Below the pieces are notes generated by a model. The model ran no database searches. It saw nothing but the letters and a program-made list of their open reading frames with translations, and had not been told where the DNA came from. 64,000 nucleotides of DNA from PLOWO2-12-38-17 sp963709355 (GTDB taxonomy: Bacteria > Planctomycetota > Brocadiia > Brocadiales > Brocadiaceae), in assembly GCA_963709355.1 (NCBI GenBank), contig CAVPVY010000005.1, positions 2,046,001 through 2,110,000 on the forward strand, given 5' to 3'. The translations under genes were made by a program, and so were the position numbers. Shown piece after piece: positions 52,488 to 62,122 of this stretch (its first letter is position 1; each line of letters opens with the position of its first letter).

Positions 52488-55400
52488 TTAGGAATTTATC
52501 TGTGATACAATATTTTCCAATTCCTCCAGTTTGATAAATGGAACTTGTGCAATAATTAGGTTATCTACTCCTTCCAGTTTCGCTGCGAGATGCCCCTTGC
52601 CTAATAACCGTTCAGCACCTTTTTCTCCAAGTGCAATTTCAGAAGTTCCTTCACTATCTACTCTGAGAATTAATCTGTTGCCTAGGTTCGCACGTAAATG
52701 CATTGGCATTACATTAGCATCTGGACGTTGAGCTGCAAATACTAAGAAAATTCCTGCTGCTCGTGCCTTAATTCCAAGACGTGATACAATATTTGTGACA
52801 GCTTCCCGGTATTCATCTATCATCATCCATTCTGCAAACTCATCATGAATAATCCACAGAAATGGGAGATACTCTGTCACATTCTTTTTATTGTTTAAAT
52901 CAAAGATATTTGCCACTTTATTTTGTTTGAGAATAGTATAGCGATGATCCATTTCATCAATTAGTCTGTTTAGAGTTAAAATAGCATCCTGTTGGCTATC
53001 AATGATACCACCTTGTAAATGTGGCAATTCTTCGAATGCAAAATAATCAACACCATGTTTTGGGTCGATTAATACGATTTGAGATTGACTGGGATTATTT
53101 GTGCAGGCAATAGCCAAGATGATGTTCTGCATTAAAACTGATTTACCACTACCGGTAGAACCTGCAATGAGCGTATGAGGGGCATTCTTTTTAGGCGAAA
53201 GAAACAACAAATTTCCATCCTCTTCTTTAAGGCCGATAAGTAACTCTGAATTCCCATTTAAACAATCCGGATTCCATTTTTTCCATAACTCAAGAAGTTG
53301 AAGCACCCGACGACGAGGACGAGCAATAGAAATAGCCACAACTCCGGGTTCGGCTCTAACTGAAATCACATTTAATCTGTGTGTAGTAAGAAATTCTGAT
53401 CGTCGCTTGAGCACCTGCTCTACTGTAAGGTTAGTACTACCCTGGAACTTTAAAAGCGCTGCATTAGGAGTAAGTGTGCTGCTAATAAGCTTTGCTTGTA
53501 ATTGAAATTGTTGCAAAGCTCCTTTACATAGATTCTCAATTTGTTTCATCCATTCTGCATCTGCAGCACTATCTTCCCGTACTCCTTTATATTCTTTAAT
53601 TAGTTTTTTTACACCAGAATAAGGCCAACATGCAGATAAAACTTCGGCGTCTTTTGAAATAGATGTTTGAGAATCCCCGGGTATTTTAATTTCATCAACC
53701 TTTGTTTGTAATACAGTTTGTGCTTGTTTCAATTTTTCTGATTCAACCAGATTCAAATTATCTTCGTTCTGTTCGTTTTGATCTGTTCGTTTTAATATAT
53801 TTTTGAATCTTTCTGTGGGTATACGGTAAGATTTCTCTTCCCACACGTTTTCTCCTGCATTTTTTTGCCGAATAGGTAATGGATCTAGATTTTTCCAGTA
53901 ATTTAAGACCAATTCACGAAGTTTGTCACGAGAAAACACTTCCTGATACGAATCTTCCAATCCAGCTACCTTAGTAAAATCAGAACATTCAGGAGTATCA
54001 GTAGGTCCGGAAACAAAAATATGTGAATATCCACGAAGGTAAATTTCGCATTCTCCATCACGAATTGCATGTCGCCAATTTGCTAAGTTTATGGGTGCGT
54101 AAGCAGGAAATTGAATCCCATTAAGTACCAAATCAGAAAAACGTGAAAGCCACAAATCACGATCTAGTCTTTTCGGATCTCCGAATAACGCATTTCCTAT
54201 CATTCCTAAAGTGTCGCGAAGTTGTTTTTGTGACTCTTTACGTTTTGATAACAGATTAGCAGCATCTATGTACTTAGCTTCCGAGATCACTACTGCAAGC
54301 CTTAAATTATCGTCTTTTGTCATTTCAGGACTTAAAACTAAAATATCAGCAATACGTTGTTCTCTCTGTCCTAACCAATCTGCATAATCATCAAGGAAAT
54401 ACCAACCAAAATATCGATTCATACCCAATTCCGAGTGTATCATGTAACGACTCAAGACAATACCCATTAATTCACTTGCATTACGTCCTCTTTTAGCTGC
54501 CCGCAGAACAATATCACCGGAGATTTCGTTTGCATCATTGATGAACTTTTCCGTTAGGAAGTAACAATCTTGGTCACTCAATTCCAGGCTCAGATTTTTA
54601 ATACGGCTAAGCACCATAGATCGTAGAAGCCCAAGTGAAGCTGTCGATGAGATAAGTACATTTCGTCCCTGCGTGGTTGCTTGTTTGTAACGGATAACTT
54701 TAACATTTTGATTTAACAATTGACGACGATCCAGTAATTCATCGTAATTAACTACCCAATTCCCTAGATTATGAATTTCCTTAAAAATACTTGCTGTCTC
54801 GGGATCAATAAAATCTAATTGGCGGGCAGGTAACAAAAACCTTTCTTCACTCCCATCCCAATCTCCTTTGAAAAAAGTTGTAATAGCAGTTATAAAAGCC
54901 CATCCTTCACGACTCTGAACAGGGCAGCAAAGGTAAACAACTGATTTCATATCATCAACAGCTGAAGGTCTACGACGTGACCATCGCGCAGGAATAAGTG
55001 ATTCATTTTCCGCCGGTCTAGCAATTTCAGGATACCACTCTAGCTTTGCATGACGTGCGATGACATCCTGTAAAAAAACAATATCAGCAGGTGGCCCGTC
55101 TTTAGGATCGGGTACAGGTGCCTGATCAACCATAATACCAATCCTCAACCTAGCCATAAAATCCCTGGTAGCTTCGCTAGCTACAAACGAATCAGCATCA
55201 TTTTCAGAAGACTCAATAATTCTTTCATAAAGGTCGCGTAATTTTTGCCTATCTCTATGCCGTAAAATAACCTGACAACGCATGTCCTCTTTGTCTTCGT
55301 GAATTTCGTGGATTTTATCTACAATGGCCTGTGGTAGTCTAGCCGAATCACAGTTGTAGAGCACAACGGTAAAGTTTGCTTGCTCGTGAGGATATAGAGA

Positions 55401-57740
55401 AAGATATTTTTTAATAAGCTCTAAAATAAGAGATGAACTTTCAGATGGACTCTCATTTGTATCATCAAATCCTTCATTTGTTACTATTGGTAACTCATGT
55501 AGGCTGTAATCAAGATAATAATCTGTTACTGAAAGGAGCTCTGGCTTATTCTCGCTCCAACCCAATACGATTTCAGGATAGTAAGGATGTTCAAATTCCT
55601 CCTTGAGTTCTTTAAAAAATAGCCGTGTATCACCAAAATATATTTCTTCAGCTGTTAGTAAATGCTTAACTAAAGATGCAACCTGATGAGCTTTGATAGC
55701 TATTGCCGCAAGTCTTAATGGATGCCAAGGTGTTACGATCGCAGTTGATCTGCCACCTTCAACAGCAACTGTCCCGATCGATAGGAGAGGTCGAAGGAGT
55801 AAATCTCGATTACGATCCCCTTTCGCTTCCTTGCAAATTATATAGAGAAGTATGCCATAATCAGTAAGCTGTTTAAGAAGAAATTCACTAACCAATCCTT
55901 CGCATGCAAATTCCTTTATTGCAGCAGAATAGCTTGTCTGGAATGTTTGAAATAAACTGAGAAGATTGCTCGCAGTTTGTTCATGAATAATACCAAATTC
56001 TTGAGCTTTATTTAAATTTGCAGGCCAGAGAAGCGAAATATCATTATCCTTCTTGTAAACAGAAATAAAGGAACCCCTATCCTTATCGTAAGTAGGAATC
56101 AAGGTTTTTACATTCTTCAGATCGAGTGATTGAAAACATCCTTTACCACTAACAGGTTCACGATTAGCACGACAATAAACAAGAGGATGATCAACTAGGC
56201 GTGACCAATCTCCATAGAATTCACTAGGAACTGCATTTGGATTAAAAACCCAAATAAGTTGTTTAGAATAAGTATCGGCTTCTCCATTTGATAGAATAAC
56301 ATCGAGTTCTAAAAAAAACTTAAGTTGAAGAGATGATTTAGCAACAGATCGATTAACATAAGGCCTTCTTGCCGATCTCCAGGTTTGACTCTGTTGCTCA
56401 AAGTCGAACAACTTTCCAACATCCCATGTTACGCTATTTCCAAATAATCTTTGTAATCCTTTATAGCGTCGAACAAAAAACAATCCGGCATCTACGTTTA
56501 GATCTTTAAGATCCTTTTGAGTTTTACGATCACATTGAATTCGTAGCTTTCGTTTAGAATTTTGTATATCCTGATCAAATAAAGCTTCCAGGCAGATAGC
56601 AATTCCAACAAGGAAATCATCAATCTCAACAGGAGATCCGTAAATAAAGTGATCCCATTTTGCTTTTAAAGAAGGCTTTTCTTTAAGTTCAGTCCTGTGA
56701 TCCCTGTAAAACTGTTCATCTTCTTCTTGAGCTTCCGTCGTTTTCCGATCAATTAAACGATTTAGATATTCACGTTCTGCATCAGTAATTAGTTCATCCT
56801 CACGCTCATCGTAAAAATCTAAAGTTGCCTGACCCAAATTGAACCTTTCTCTTTTAAGGCCATCGAAAAGAGGTTTAACCCATTCCCATTCACAATGTGC
56901 TAGTGATTCTGCTGCTTTATTCCATCCACTATCTTCCCTAATAAAACTTTCTATCTGAGGATGAATAATTTCTGGAATAGTATCTTTATCTTTTACCTTT
57001 TCAAATGCCTCTAAAAGATTATCTTCTGTAAGTAAAGCTTGAGTTGGTGTCTGTTTAACCAAATAGCAGGCACGCTTTTTTATTGCATGGCTGTAAAGCC
57101 CCTTCCATTTTGATAAGTGATTTGCAGTTATTGTATTAAGACTTTTAAAATAATTTGTATCTCTAGGAATACGAAGTGCGTGAAATGCAACTCCTAAAGC
57201 ACACAAAATAGGTTGTCCATCCATAATGGCCTTTTGGGTTTGTAATATATATTCAGCAAATTGGTCCAAGGCAAAAGAACGAACTTCAAGCAATCCTTTC
57301 AAGGCCTTTGTCCACCATGTCTTATGCTGATCATTTAGAGGCAGCCCAACGGAAGCAACATTTACCCATAGGTCTGGATGATCTCGTAATTGATCGGTCC
57401 CTACCGGAATTAGTTCTTTTAAGCTCTGTTGCTGATCATCTCCTACATTTGCTAGTAAATAGGCAGCCTTTTGACATGATGCACTTCTAAAATAGGTAGC
57501 ACTATATTCTGTTAGGGCTGATTTTGGTAAATCGTGCTTACCAACAAAGTGAACTGGCAATTTAACATCAATTAATCCTAAAAGATAAGGATCAACTAAA
57601 ACCGCTTTTGCAATTGCCGCTGTTTGATCGGCTGTTAAACAATCGAGAAGATAGCGTGCTGTTCCACCAGTATCGTCTTCAGAAAGTCGGTCCCGAAGAT
57701 ACTCAACAGCCACTTTGCCGATAAGTTCATCACTTGTCAT
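52488..57740 (-). CDS. DptH-like FtsK/HerA-type DNA translocase, 1750 residues
   Basis: The giant last gene of the defence operon. Residues 1-1450 are helical and beta segments without known motifs. Residues about 1480-1750 form an FtsK/HerA-type motor: PHTLIAGSTGSGKSVLMQN (Walker A, near 1522), IDPKHGVDYFAFEELPHL, FLWIIHDEFAEWM (Walker B, near 1628), and RVDSEGTSEIALGEKGAERLLG. Length and C-terminal FtsK motor match DptH, the helicase of phosphorothioate-dependent restriction (DptFGH); BREX and SspFGH-type systems have similar motors. The DptG-like gene begins eight bases upstream. ATG 57740 is the natural start. Confidence 0.75.
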   Translation of the reverse strand: MTSDELIGKVAVEYLRDRLSEDDTGGTARYLLDCLTADQTAAIAKAVLVDPYLLGLIDVKLPVHFVGKHDLPKSALTEYSATYFRSASCQKAAYLLANVGDDQQQSLKELIPVGTDQLRDHPDLWVNVASVGLPLNDQHKTWWTKALKGLLEVRSFALDQFAEYILQTQKAIMDGQPILCALGVAFHALRIPRDTNYFKSLNTITANHLSKWKGLYSHAIKKRACYLVKQTPTQALLTEDNLLEAFEKVKDKDTIPEIIHPQIESFIREDSGWNKAAESLAHCEWEWVKPLFDGLKRERFNLGQATLDFYDEREDELITDAEREYLNRLIDRKTTEAQEEDEQFYRDHRTELKEKPSLKAKWDHFIYGSPVEIDDFLVGIAICLEALFDQDIQNSKRKLRIQCDRKTQKDLKDLNVDAGLFFVRRYKGLQRLFGNSVTWDVGKLFDFEQQSQTWRSARRPYVNRSVAKSSLQLKFFLELDVILSNGEADTYSKQLIWVFNPNAVPSEFYGDWSRLVDHPLVYCRANREPVSGKGCFQSLDLKNVKTLIPTYDKDRGSFISVYKKDNDISLLWPANLNKAQEFGIIHEQTASNLLSLFQTFQTSYSAAIKEFACEGLVSEFLLKQLTDYGILLYIICKEAKGDRNRDLLLRPLLSIGTVAVEGGRSTAIVTPWHPLRLAAIAIKAHQVASLVKHLLTAEEIYFGDTRLFFKELKEEFEHPYYPEIVLGWSENKPELLSVTDYYLDYSLHELPIVTNEGFDDTNESPSESSSLILELIKKYLSLYPHEQANFTVVLYNCDSARLPQAIVDKIHEIHEDKEDMRCQVILRHRDRQKLRDLYERIIESSENDADSFVASEATRDFMARLRIGIMVDQAPVPDPKDGPPADIVFLQDVIARHAKLEWYPEIARPAENESLIPARWSRRRPSAVDDMKSVVYLCCPVQSREGWAFITAITTFFKGDWDGSEERFLLPARQLDFIDPETASIFKEIHNLGNWVVNYDELLDRRQLLNQNVKVIRYKQATTQGRNVLISSTASLGLLRSMVLSRIKNLSLELSDQDCYFLTEKFINDANEISGDIVLRAAKRGRNASELMGIVLSRYMIHSELGMNRYFGWYFLDDYADWLGQREQRIADILVLSPEMTKDDNLRLAVVISEAKYIDAANLLSKRKESQKQLRDTLGMIGNALFGDPKRLDRDLWLSRFSDLVLNGIQFPAYAPINLANWRHAIRDGECEIYLRGYSHIFVSGPTDTPECSDFTKVAGLEDSYQEVFSRDKLRELVLNYWKNLDPLPIRQKNAGENVWEEKSYRIPTERFKNILKRTDQNEQNEDNLNLVESEKLKQAQTVLQTKVDEIKIPGDSQTSISKDAEVLSACWPYSGVKKLIKEYKGVREDSAADAEWMKQIENLCKGALQQFQLQAKLISSTLTPNAALLKFQGSTNLTVEQVLKRRSEFLTTHRLNVISVRAEPGVVAISIARPRRRVLQLLELWKKWNPDCLNGNSELLIGLKEEDGNLLFLSPKKNAPHTLIAGSTGSGKSVLMQNIILAIACTNNPSQSQIVLIDPKHGVDYFAFEELPHLQGGIIDSQQDAILTLNRLIDEMDHRYTILKQNKVANIFDLNNKKNVTEYLPFLWIIHDEFAEWMMIDEYREAVTNIVSRLGIKARAAGIFLVFAAQRPDANVMPMHLRANLGNRLILRVDSEGTSEIALGEKGAERLLGKGHLAAKLEGVDNLIIAQVPFIKLEELENIVSQINS

Positions 57741-57748
57741 AAAATTTC

Positions 57749-59278
57749 TTATTTCTTATAATAAGGGTTGATGATATAGGCACAACCATCAGAAAGGCGT
57801 TGTAACAACCCTAAACTGCCAAGTCGTTGTTCAAGACGATGTGAATTTGCCTGGAAAGCCTTTTTATCAAATTCATTCTTTGATAAAAATTGTTCCGCCT
57901 CTTTGTCACCAAAAATGATATCGTATCGTTGATACAATTGGTTAAGAAATTGATTTAATTCTACTCTCTTTTCCACACTGGCAAATATAAGGCTTTTCAA
58001 AAGACTATCATTTGGCGCATATCGTAACTTAATTGTTCCTCGTTTTGAAACAAGACCTATCTCACGACCGTAATTACGATGAATATTGCCAACGTGCTGA
58101 CGATGTCGTTTTAGTGCTGCTGAACGAAGTTCTTTAATTAAATTTACAGGATCATTTGGTCCATCATAGTCCTTGTCCTCACCCCAAAGAACTTTATTTT
58201 TTAATAATTGACGACATTTAACAAAAGCCCCACTTTCTGTGATTGCTCGTTGCCATTCTTCAGAATTTTCAATTTGTGAAATATAAGATGCAACCGCTCG
58301 CTCAGATAAGAGATTATTTCCTTGGTAAAGCTCACATGAAATCTCACGTACTAGCGTTTTTTTGGGTGCAACAACTTCACAAACAATTTTTGTTGGCTTT
58401 TGCGAACCAAGAATTTGTTGTGAAATAGTAAGTTGATATTTCAGGAGATGCAATCCTGTTAAATTCACAATATGTGGCAGTACATCAAATCCGGGTATAT
58501 CCAATTTGAGAATAGCTAGCCAATCTTTAGCAAGATCATCAAAAGATGAATGCTTCTCATAAGGTAAAAATGCGTTCGCCCTTTTAGATCGATCAGAATC
58601 TTCCTCTGGTTGTAGACACTTCATAATCATATTCCAAATCGAATTGGCTTGAAGCGTTTTTTCTTTAAGTGCAGACAGTAACTCCTGTTTTAGTTGACTA
58701 CGGCAAAGCATTAGATAAAGTATCTCACCTGTCCTACCAAAGAAACGCCGATCGTTCGAACCAGCATTTTTATCTAAGTCTTCATATAAACAATCTTTTC
58801 CATAAGGAAACACAAACTTGGAGGTCCAACGCTTATTACTGTTCATCTCAAGACTAGTTGAACGAGCAAGGGAAACTACCTCACAAAAATCTTCAAAAAA
58901 ATGAAAATGCTTTTTTAGATAATCAAAGGTAGGATTATGAATTCCTTGTGCCGTAGTCCTCATATGGTTTAGCCACTCACCCCATCTATTGGAATCGCTT
59001 GTATACCTAAGGCGAATTTCGTCTAATTTGGGATTATTGAAGAGGATATTCCGCAAGCATAATCTCTTGTCTGGATAGTAGCATAGGGTATTAAATCCGT
59101 CTAGTTCTATAAAGGCACGATTTTTACTGTATTCGTGATGAAACACATTCAGAAACTCCAAGAAAACTAACCAAGGAGATTGCTCATCGTGAAGGCGATG
59201 TCCCCAAATGGCTTCATCAATCCACATTGATGTGTCAGGATTAGGCAAGGGAGGTAAAGGATTGGGCAACGGATTCAT
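57749..59278 (-). CDS. DptG-like protein of the defence operon
   Basis: A 509-residue protein lying between the ATPase and the translocase, which is the place of DptG. It has no enzymatic motifs: helical segments (FLEFLNVFHHEYSKNRAFI), KFVFPYGKDCLYEDLDKN, LFGRTGEILYLMLCRSQLKQE-like regions and RYAPNDSLLKSLIFASV. DptG is thought to be a structural adaptor of the restriction complex. It starts with a four-base overlap (59275-59278, ATGA) with the preceding gene. Assignment rests mainly on gene order and size. Confidence 0.5.
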   Translation of the reverse strand: MNPLPNPLPPLPNPDTSMWIDEAIWGHRLHDEQSPWLVFLEFLNVFHHEYSKNRAFIELDGFNTLCYYPDKRLCLRNILFNNPKLDEIRLRYTSDSNRWGEWLNHMRTTAQGIHNPTFDYLKKHFHFFEDFCEVVSLARSTSLEMNSNKRWTSKFVFPYGKDCLYEDLDKNAGSNDRRFFGRTGEILYLMLCRSQLKQELLSALKEKTLQANSIWNMIMKCLQPEEDSDRSKRANAFLPYEKHSSFDDLAKDWLAILKLDIPGFDVLPHIVNLTGLHLLKYQLTISQQILGSQKPTKIVCEVVAPKKTLVREISCELYQGNNLLSERAVASYISQIENSEEWQRAITESGAFVKCRQLLKNKVLWGEDKDYDGPNDPVNLIKELRSAALKRHRQHVGNIHRNYGREIGLVSKRGTIKLRYAPNDSLLKSLIFASVEKRVELNQFLNQLYQRYDIIFGDKEAEQFLSKNEFDKKAFQANSHRLEQRLGSLGLLQRLSDGCAYIINPYYKK

Positions 59279-59697
59279 TGGATTACCTCAATAAAGCGTT
59301 CCATCGGAAATCCTTTTTCTGATAGTGTAAGAATTTTTAATTCCAGATTAGCACTCATGGAAGCTCCATCCTGAATCTGACGTCTCTCATAGGCTGCAAG
59401 CAGTTTACTCTTAAAAGCTAAAATACCTTCATAACATTCCTTAGAAAAACTTGTAGGAAGTGCGCCTTCCAATGCAATCCGTGAAAGAAATTCATATTTT
59501 ATAAGATCGAGGACTAGTTCTTCAATGATACTAGGAGAAAGATAAACTGCTAAAATTACTCGACCCGTTGATGAGTCATGTTTGAGAATAATTTTTTCAC
59601 CTTGATTTGGATCGACCGAAATTTTATCAACAAAAATTCGACTAATTTTTGCTTGAGAGTAGTTTCCGCTTGTCGCAAGAAAGATTCTCTCGGTCAC
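59275..59697 (-). CDS. DptF-like ATPase, C-terminal fragment
   Basis: 140 residues, starting with a GTG, in the +1 frame relative to the ATPase gene. It reads RIFLATSGNYSQAKISRIFVDKI, then GRVILAVYLSP and ALEGALPTSFSKECYEGI. Deleting one A near 59685 joins NSDRE of the upstream frame to IFLATSGNYSQ, giving a continuous protein of about 633 residues. I therefore see it as the C-terminal part of the ATPase rather than a separate gene; a translated separate protein by re-initiation is possible. Confidence 0.7.
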   Translation of the reverse strand: MTERIFLATSGNYSQAKISRIFVDKISVDPNQGEKIILKHDSSTGRVILAVYLSPSIIEELVLDLIKYEFLSRIALEGALPTSFSKECYEGILAFKSKLLAAYERRQIQDGASMSANLELKILTLSEKGFPMERFIEVIQ

Positions 59698-61174
59698 TAT
59701 TAACCAACATTCCAGTAAAAATTCTGTTTAATCCTTTAACAATCCGCGAGAGAATAGGACGTTTTACAATTCCACCATTTCTTAGTTTATCGACTACAGA
59801 ACTTAAGTATTCACCAGCAAATTTAAAAACTGTCAGTTCCCACAAATTAAGGTCTTCCTCTGCGTCCTTAGGAATTTTGAAAAAAAGTCCTCGGCGTTGG
59901 CTGATTAGAAGTTGCAAAAAATCTTTGCCTTTATCCTGATCTTCATCATCCCCTTCGATATATTGACACTTAGCAGTGGAATATCTTTCATCAGCGCCAT
60001 AGAACTGATCATCTACAACTAATTGTTTAAAGTATGTATGTAGTGTTTCATGAGTGTTACCAAAGATAAGAATATTATCTATTCGATGGGAGGTCTCATA
60101 GCCGATTTGAAAGCGATCGAAGTAATCAAATATTGTAATTGATTGCCGACGTGTTTCAGAAAGATTACCACCAAAAATATTGTTATAGAGACTAGCCTTT
60201 GAGATACTTCCAGCAGCTAATATTTTTGGAATGTCTGCTGGAACCATGAGATGGTCTTTAACATCTGGATGACCCAAGAGGGCATTTGTAAGTAATAACA
60301 ATATCTGTCTAATCGGTACATGTAATCCATTATGATCGCAGAGCTCTAGCAACGAGCGTAATCGAGATTGTACTAATGGACTTTGAAGAAGTTCGTAATT
60401 ATGCCGAATGGGGCATTTTGGTCCAAAAGCCTCATTTTCTCCTGCCTTAATCTTAAAGGACTCTTGCCAACCTAGATGATCAAGAAAACTTTTAATAGCT
60501 CGATCAAATAACTCAGCAGAACTTCCGCGGCTTAAATTGAAAAATCGCAACCTTACGCCAGGTTGTTCTTGACGATCTTCAACAAGCAAGTCCTCGAAAA
60601 CCTTGCGAGCTTTAATTACATACTCTGTATCTTTTAAACGTCTCCAAGATTCAATAAGCTGACCATCATTGGCAGCTATTAAGAAGATTTCATTAGATTC
60701 AGGATCAAAGAGAGAATTACAAAATCTTTGTAACAATCCCTCTTTATCAGATTCCCACTCAGCGCCCTGTTGTGGAGCCCATCCACTTAAATCACGAATA
60801 AAATGTATAGTAAATTGCCGATGATGTTCTGAGGAGTCAGAAGGAGAATATGTGTTTCGAGCCTTTGGATAATGAGACTGGATACACATGTAGGGATTAT
60901 CCGAGACCCAGTCTTTATCATCGCCTTTTAATTGCTTCCAAACTTGTCGGCAAAGATATGTTTTACCATCTCCAGCCGTTCCAGTAAGAATAACTGAAAC
61001 CGGAGCTGAAGTGCTATTTTTATCGAAGCATGCAATTACCTTACTAAATGCTGGATGTTCAAATTCAATTGGAACAATTCCATGTTTCCGAGCCGATCGT
61101 TGAATCGTCTCGTCATACATGTTGTCATTACGAGGTATTGGACCGTATTGTCGTAGAAACTTAATCCAATTCAT
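59642..61174 (-). CDS. DptF-like P-loop ATPase, N-terminal fragment
   Basis: 510 residues. Walker A is in VSVILTGTAGDGKTYLCRQVW (near 60-75) and a Walker-B-like FLIAANDGQL is near 170, placing it with STAND/AAA-like ATPases. The C-terminal region GIVKRPILSRIVKGLNRIFTGM resembles the corresponding stretch of DptF proteins of phosphorothioate-dependent restriction. The frame is lost after MLVNSDRE; the last 17 residues are spurious (see 59275). ATG 61174 is separated from the PAPS-reductase gene by about 138 AT-rich bases, which may hold a promoter for dptFGH-like genes. Confidence 0.68.
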   Translation of the reverse strand: MNWIKFLRQYGPIPRNDNMYDETIQRSARKHGIVPIEFEHPAFSKVIACFDKNSTSAPVSVILTGTAGDGKTYLCRQVWKQLKGDDKDWVSDNPYMCIQSHYPKARNTYSPSDSSEHHRQFTIHFIRDLSGWAPQQGAEWESDKEGLLQRFCNSLFDPESNEIFLIAANDGQLIESWRRLKDTEYVIKARKVFEDLLVEDRQEQPGVRLRFFNLSRGSSAELFDRAIKSFLDHLGWQESFKIKAGENEAFGPKCPIRHNYELLQSPLVQSRLRSLLELCDHNGLHVPIRQILLLLTNALLGHPDVKDHLMVPADIPKILAAGSISKASLYNNIFGGNLSETRRQSITIFDYFDRFQIGYETSHRIDNILIFGNTHETLHTYFKQLVVDDQFYGADERYSTAKCQYIEGDDEDQDKGKDFLQLLISQRRGLFFKIPKDAEEDLNLWELTVFKFAGEYLSSVVDKLRNGGIVKRPILSRIVKGLNRIFTGMLVNSDRENLSCDKRKLLSSKN

Positions 61175-61312
61175 TAGTATAAGGAATTTCTAACGTTGAC
61201 TTATATAGTAAATTGACAAATTTATTTACATTTATAGGTCTTTCATTTTGATCGTAATAAAATGAGCAAGATACTGATTAAAATAGTATTCTGTTAATAA
61301 AACTTGTAAAAT

Positions 61313-62122
61313 TTATAATTGGCATATTAAGCATGCAGTTGGTTCATCATCTTCCACATCAATCTCTGTTAGAACTTCAATGAGTCTTCTGTTCCCATGA
61401 TTTTTACGACGTCGTTCTTTAATTTCATCGTGCCGTTTTTTAATCTTTTCAATATTTTCTGGTTTACGAAGTTCACTTAATGGCATACTTTGTATCCAGG
61501 TAAAAGTTTTTCCTGGTTCATCACTAACTTTTTCATAAGCCTGGGCTTTCTCAAAATCTTCTGGATAGTTCTCAAGTAGACGAACCCATTCAATCGGTTT
61601 TTGGAAAAAGCAAAAGTAACACCCTGAATGTGTTCTTCCCCACTTTAAATATGGAGGCATTCCAATCCCACTTTCCTCTAAAATCTTAATTACACCTGCG
61701 AGATCAATCTTATCTTCTTTAAAGGGATAAACGGTCTTAATATTTGGTTTGTGGCTAATATAGCCGATCCGATCTTCATCAGCTCTAATACCAATATAGC
61801 TAATAACAGGTTCATCCCCAACAAATTCTTCGAACGGCTTGAGTTTAAGAAACTTAGTACACCATCGCATATTGGGGGCTGGTAAGTATCCACCAAAAAC
61901 CTTATGCCAATGATCAAAACCTGCATTATCATTAAGGCGAATGATTTTTTTACCAAGGAATGCTTCAATACGATTCAAATATTCATATGTTTCTTTCAAT
62001 TCTTTATCTGTATCACAAAACGCGTATTCCATTTCAGGAACTTTATCCCGCATATAGATAGCCAAAGCAGTGCTATCTTTCCCACCTGAAAGGCTTAGAA
62101 TATGACGCGGATTAGTGCTCAT
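61313..62122 (-). CDS. PAPS-reductase-family ATP pyrophosphatase (DndC/SspD/BrxP-like)
   Basis: A 269-residue protein. HILSLSGGKDSTALAIYMRD is the PP-loop that binds ATP (residues 6-25); EYAFCDTDKELKETYEYL and YIGIRADEDRIGYI complete the PAPS-reductase/DndC fold. Cys in MRWCTKF and GCYFCFFQ could hold an Fe-S cluster, as in DndC, and a TACLIC tail adds two more. DndC/SspD-type enzymes activate sites for sulfur insertion into DNA; BREX type 4 also carries such a protein. ATG 62122 overlaps the stop of the upstream gene (ATGA), more credible than GTG 62158. Confidence 0.8.
   Translation of the reverse strand: MSTNPRHILSLSGGKDSTALAIYMRDKVPEMEYAFCDTDKELKETYEYLNRIEAFLGKKIIRLNDNAGFDHWHKVFGGYLPAPNMRWCTKFLKLKPFEEFVGDEPVISYIGIRADEDRIGYISHKPNIKTVYPFKEDKIDLAGVIKILEESGIGMPPYLKWGRTHSGCYFCFFQKPIEWVRLLENYPEDFEKAQAYEKVSDEPGKTFTWIQSMPLSELRKPENIEKIKKRHDEIKERRRKNHGNRRLIEVLTEIDVEDDEPTACLICQL

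Noticed and set aside
22661..59686. Programmed +1 ribosomal frameshifting
   Set aside because: The break sites share no slippery sequence, rare-codon or stop-codon context, so it is only noted as a remote alternative.
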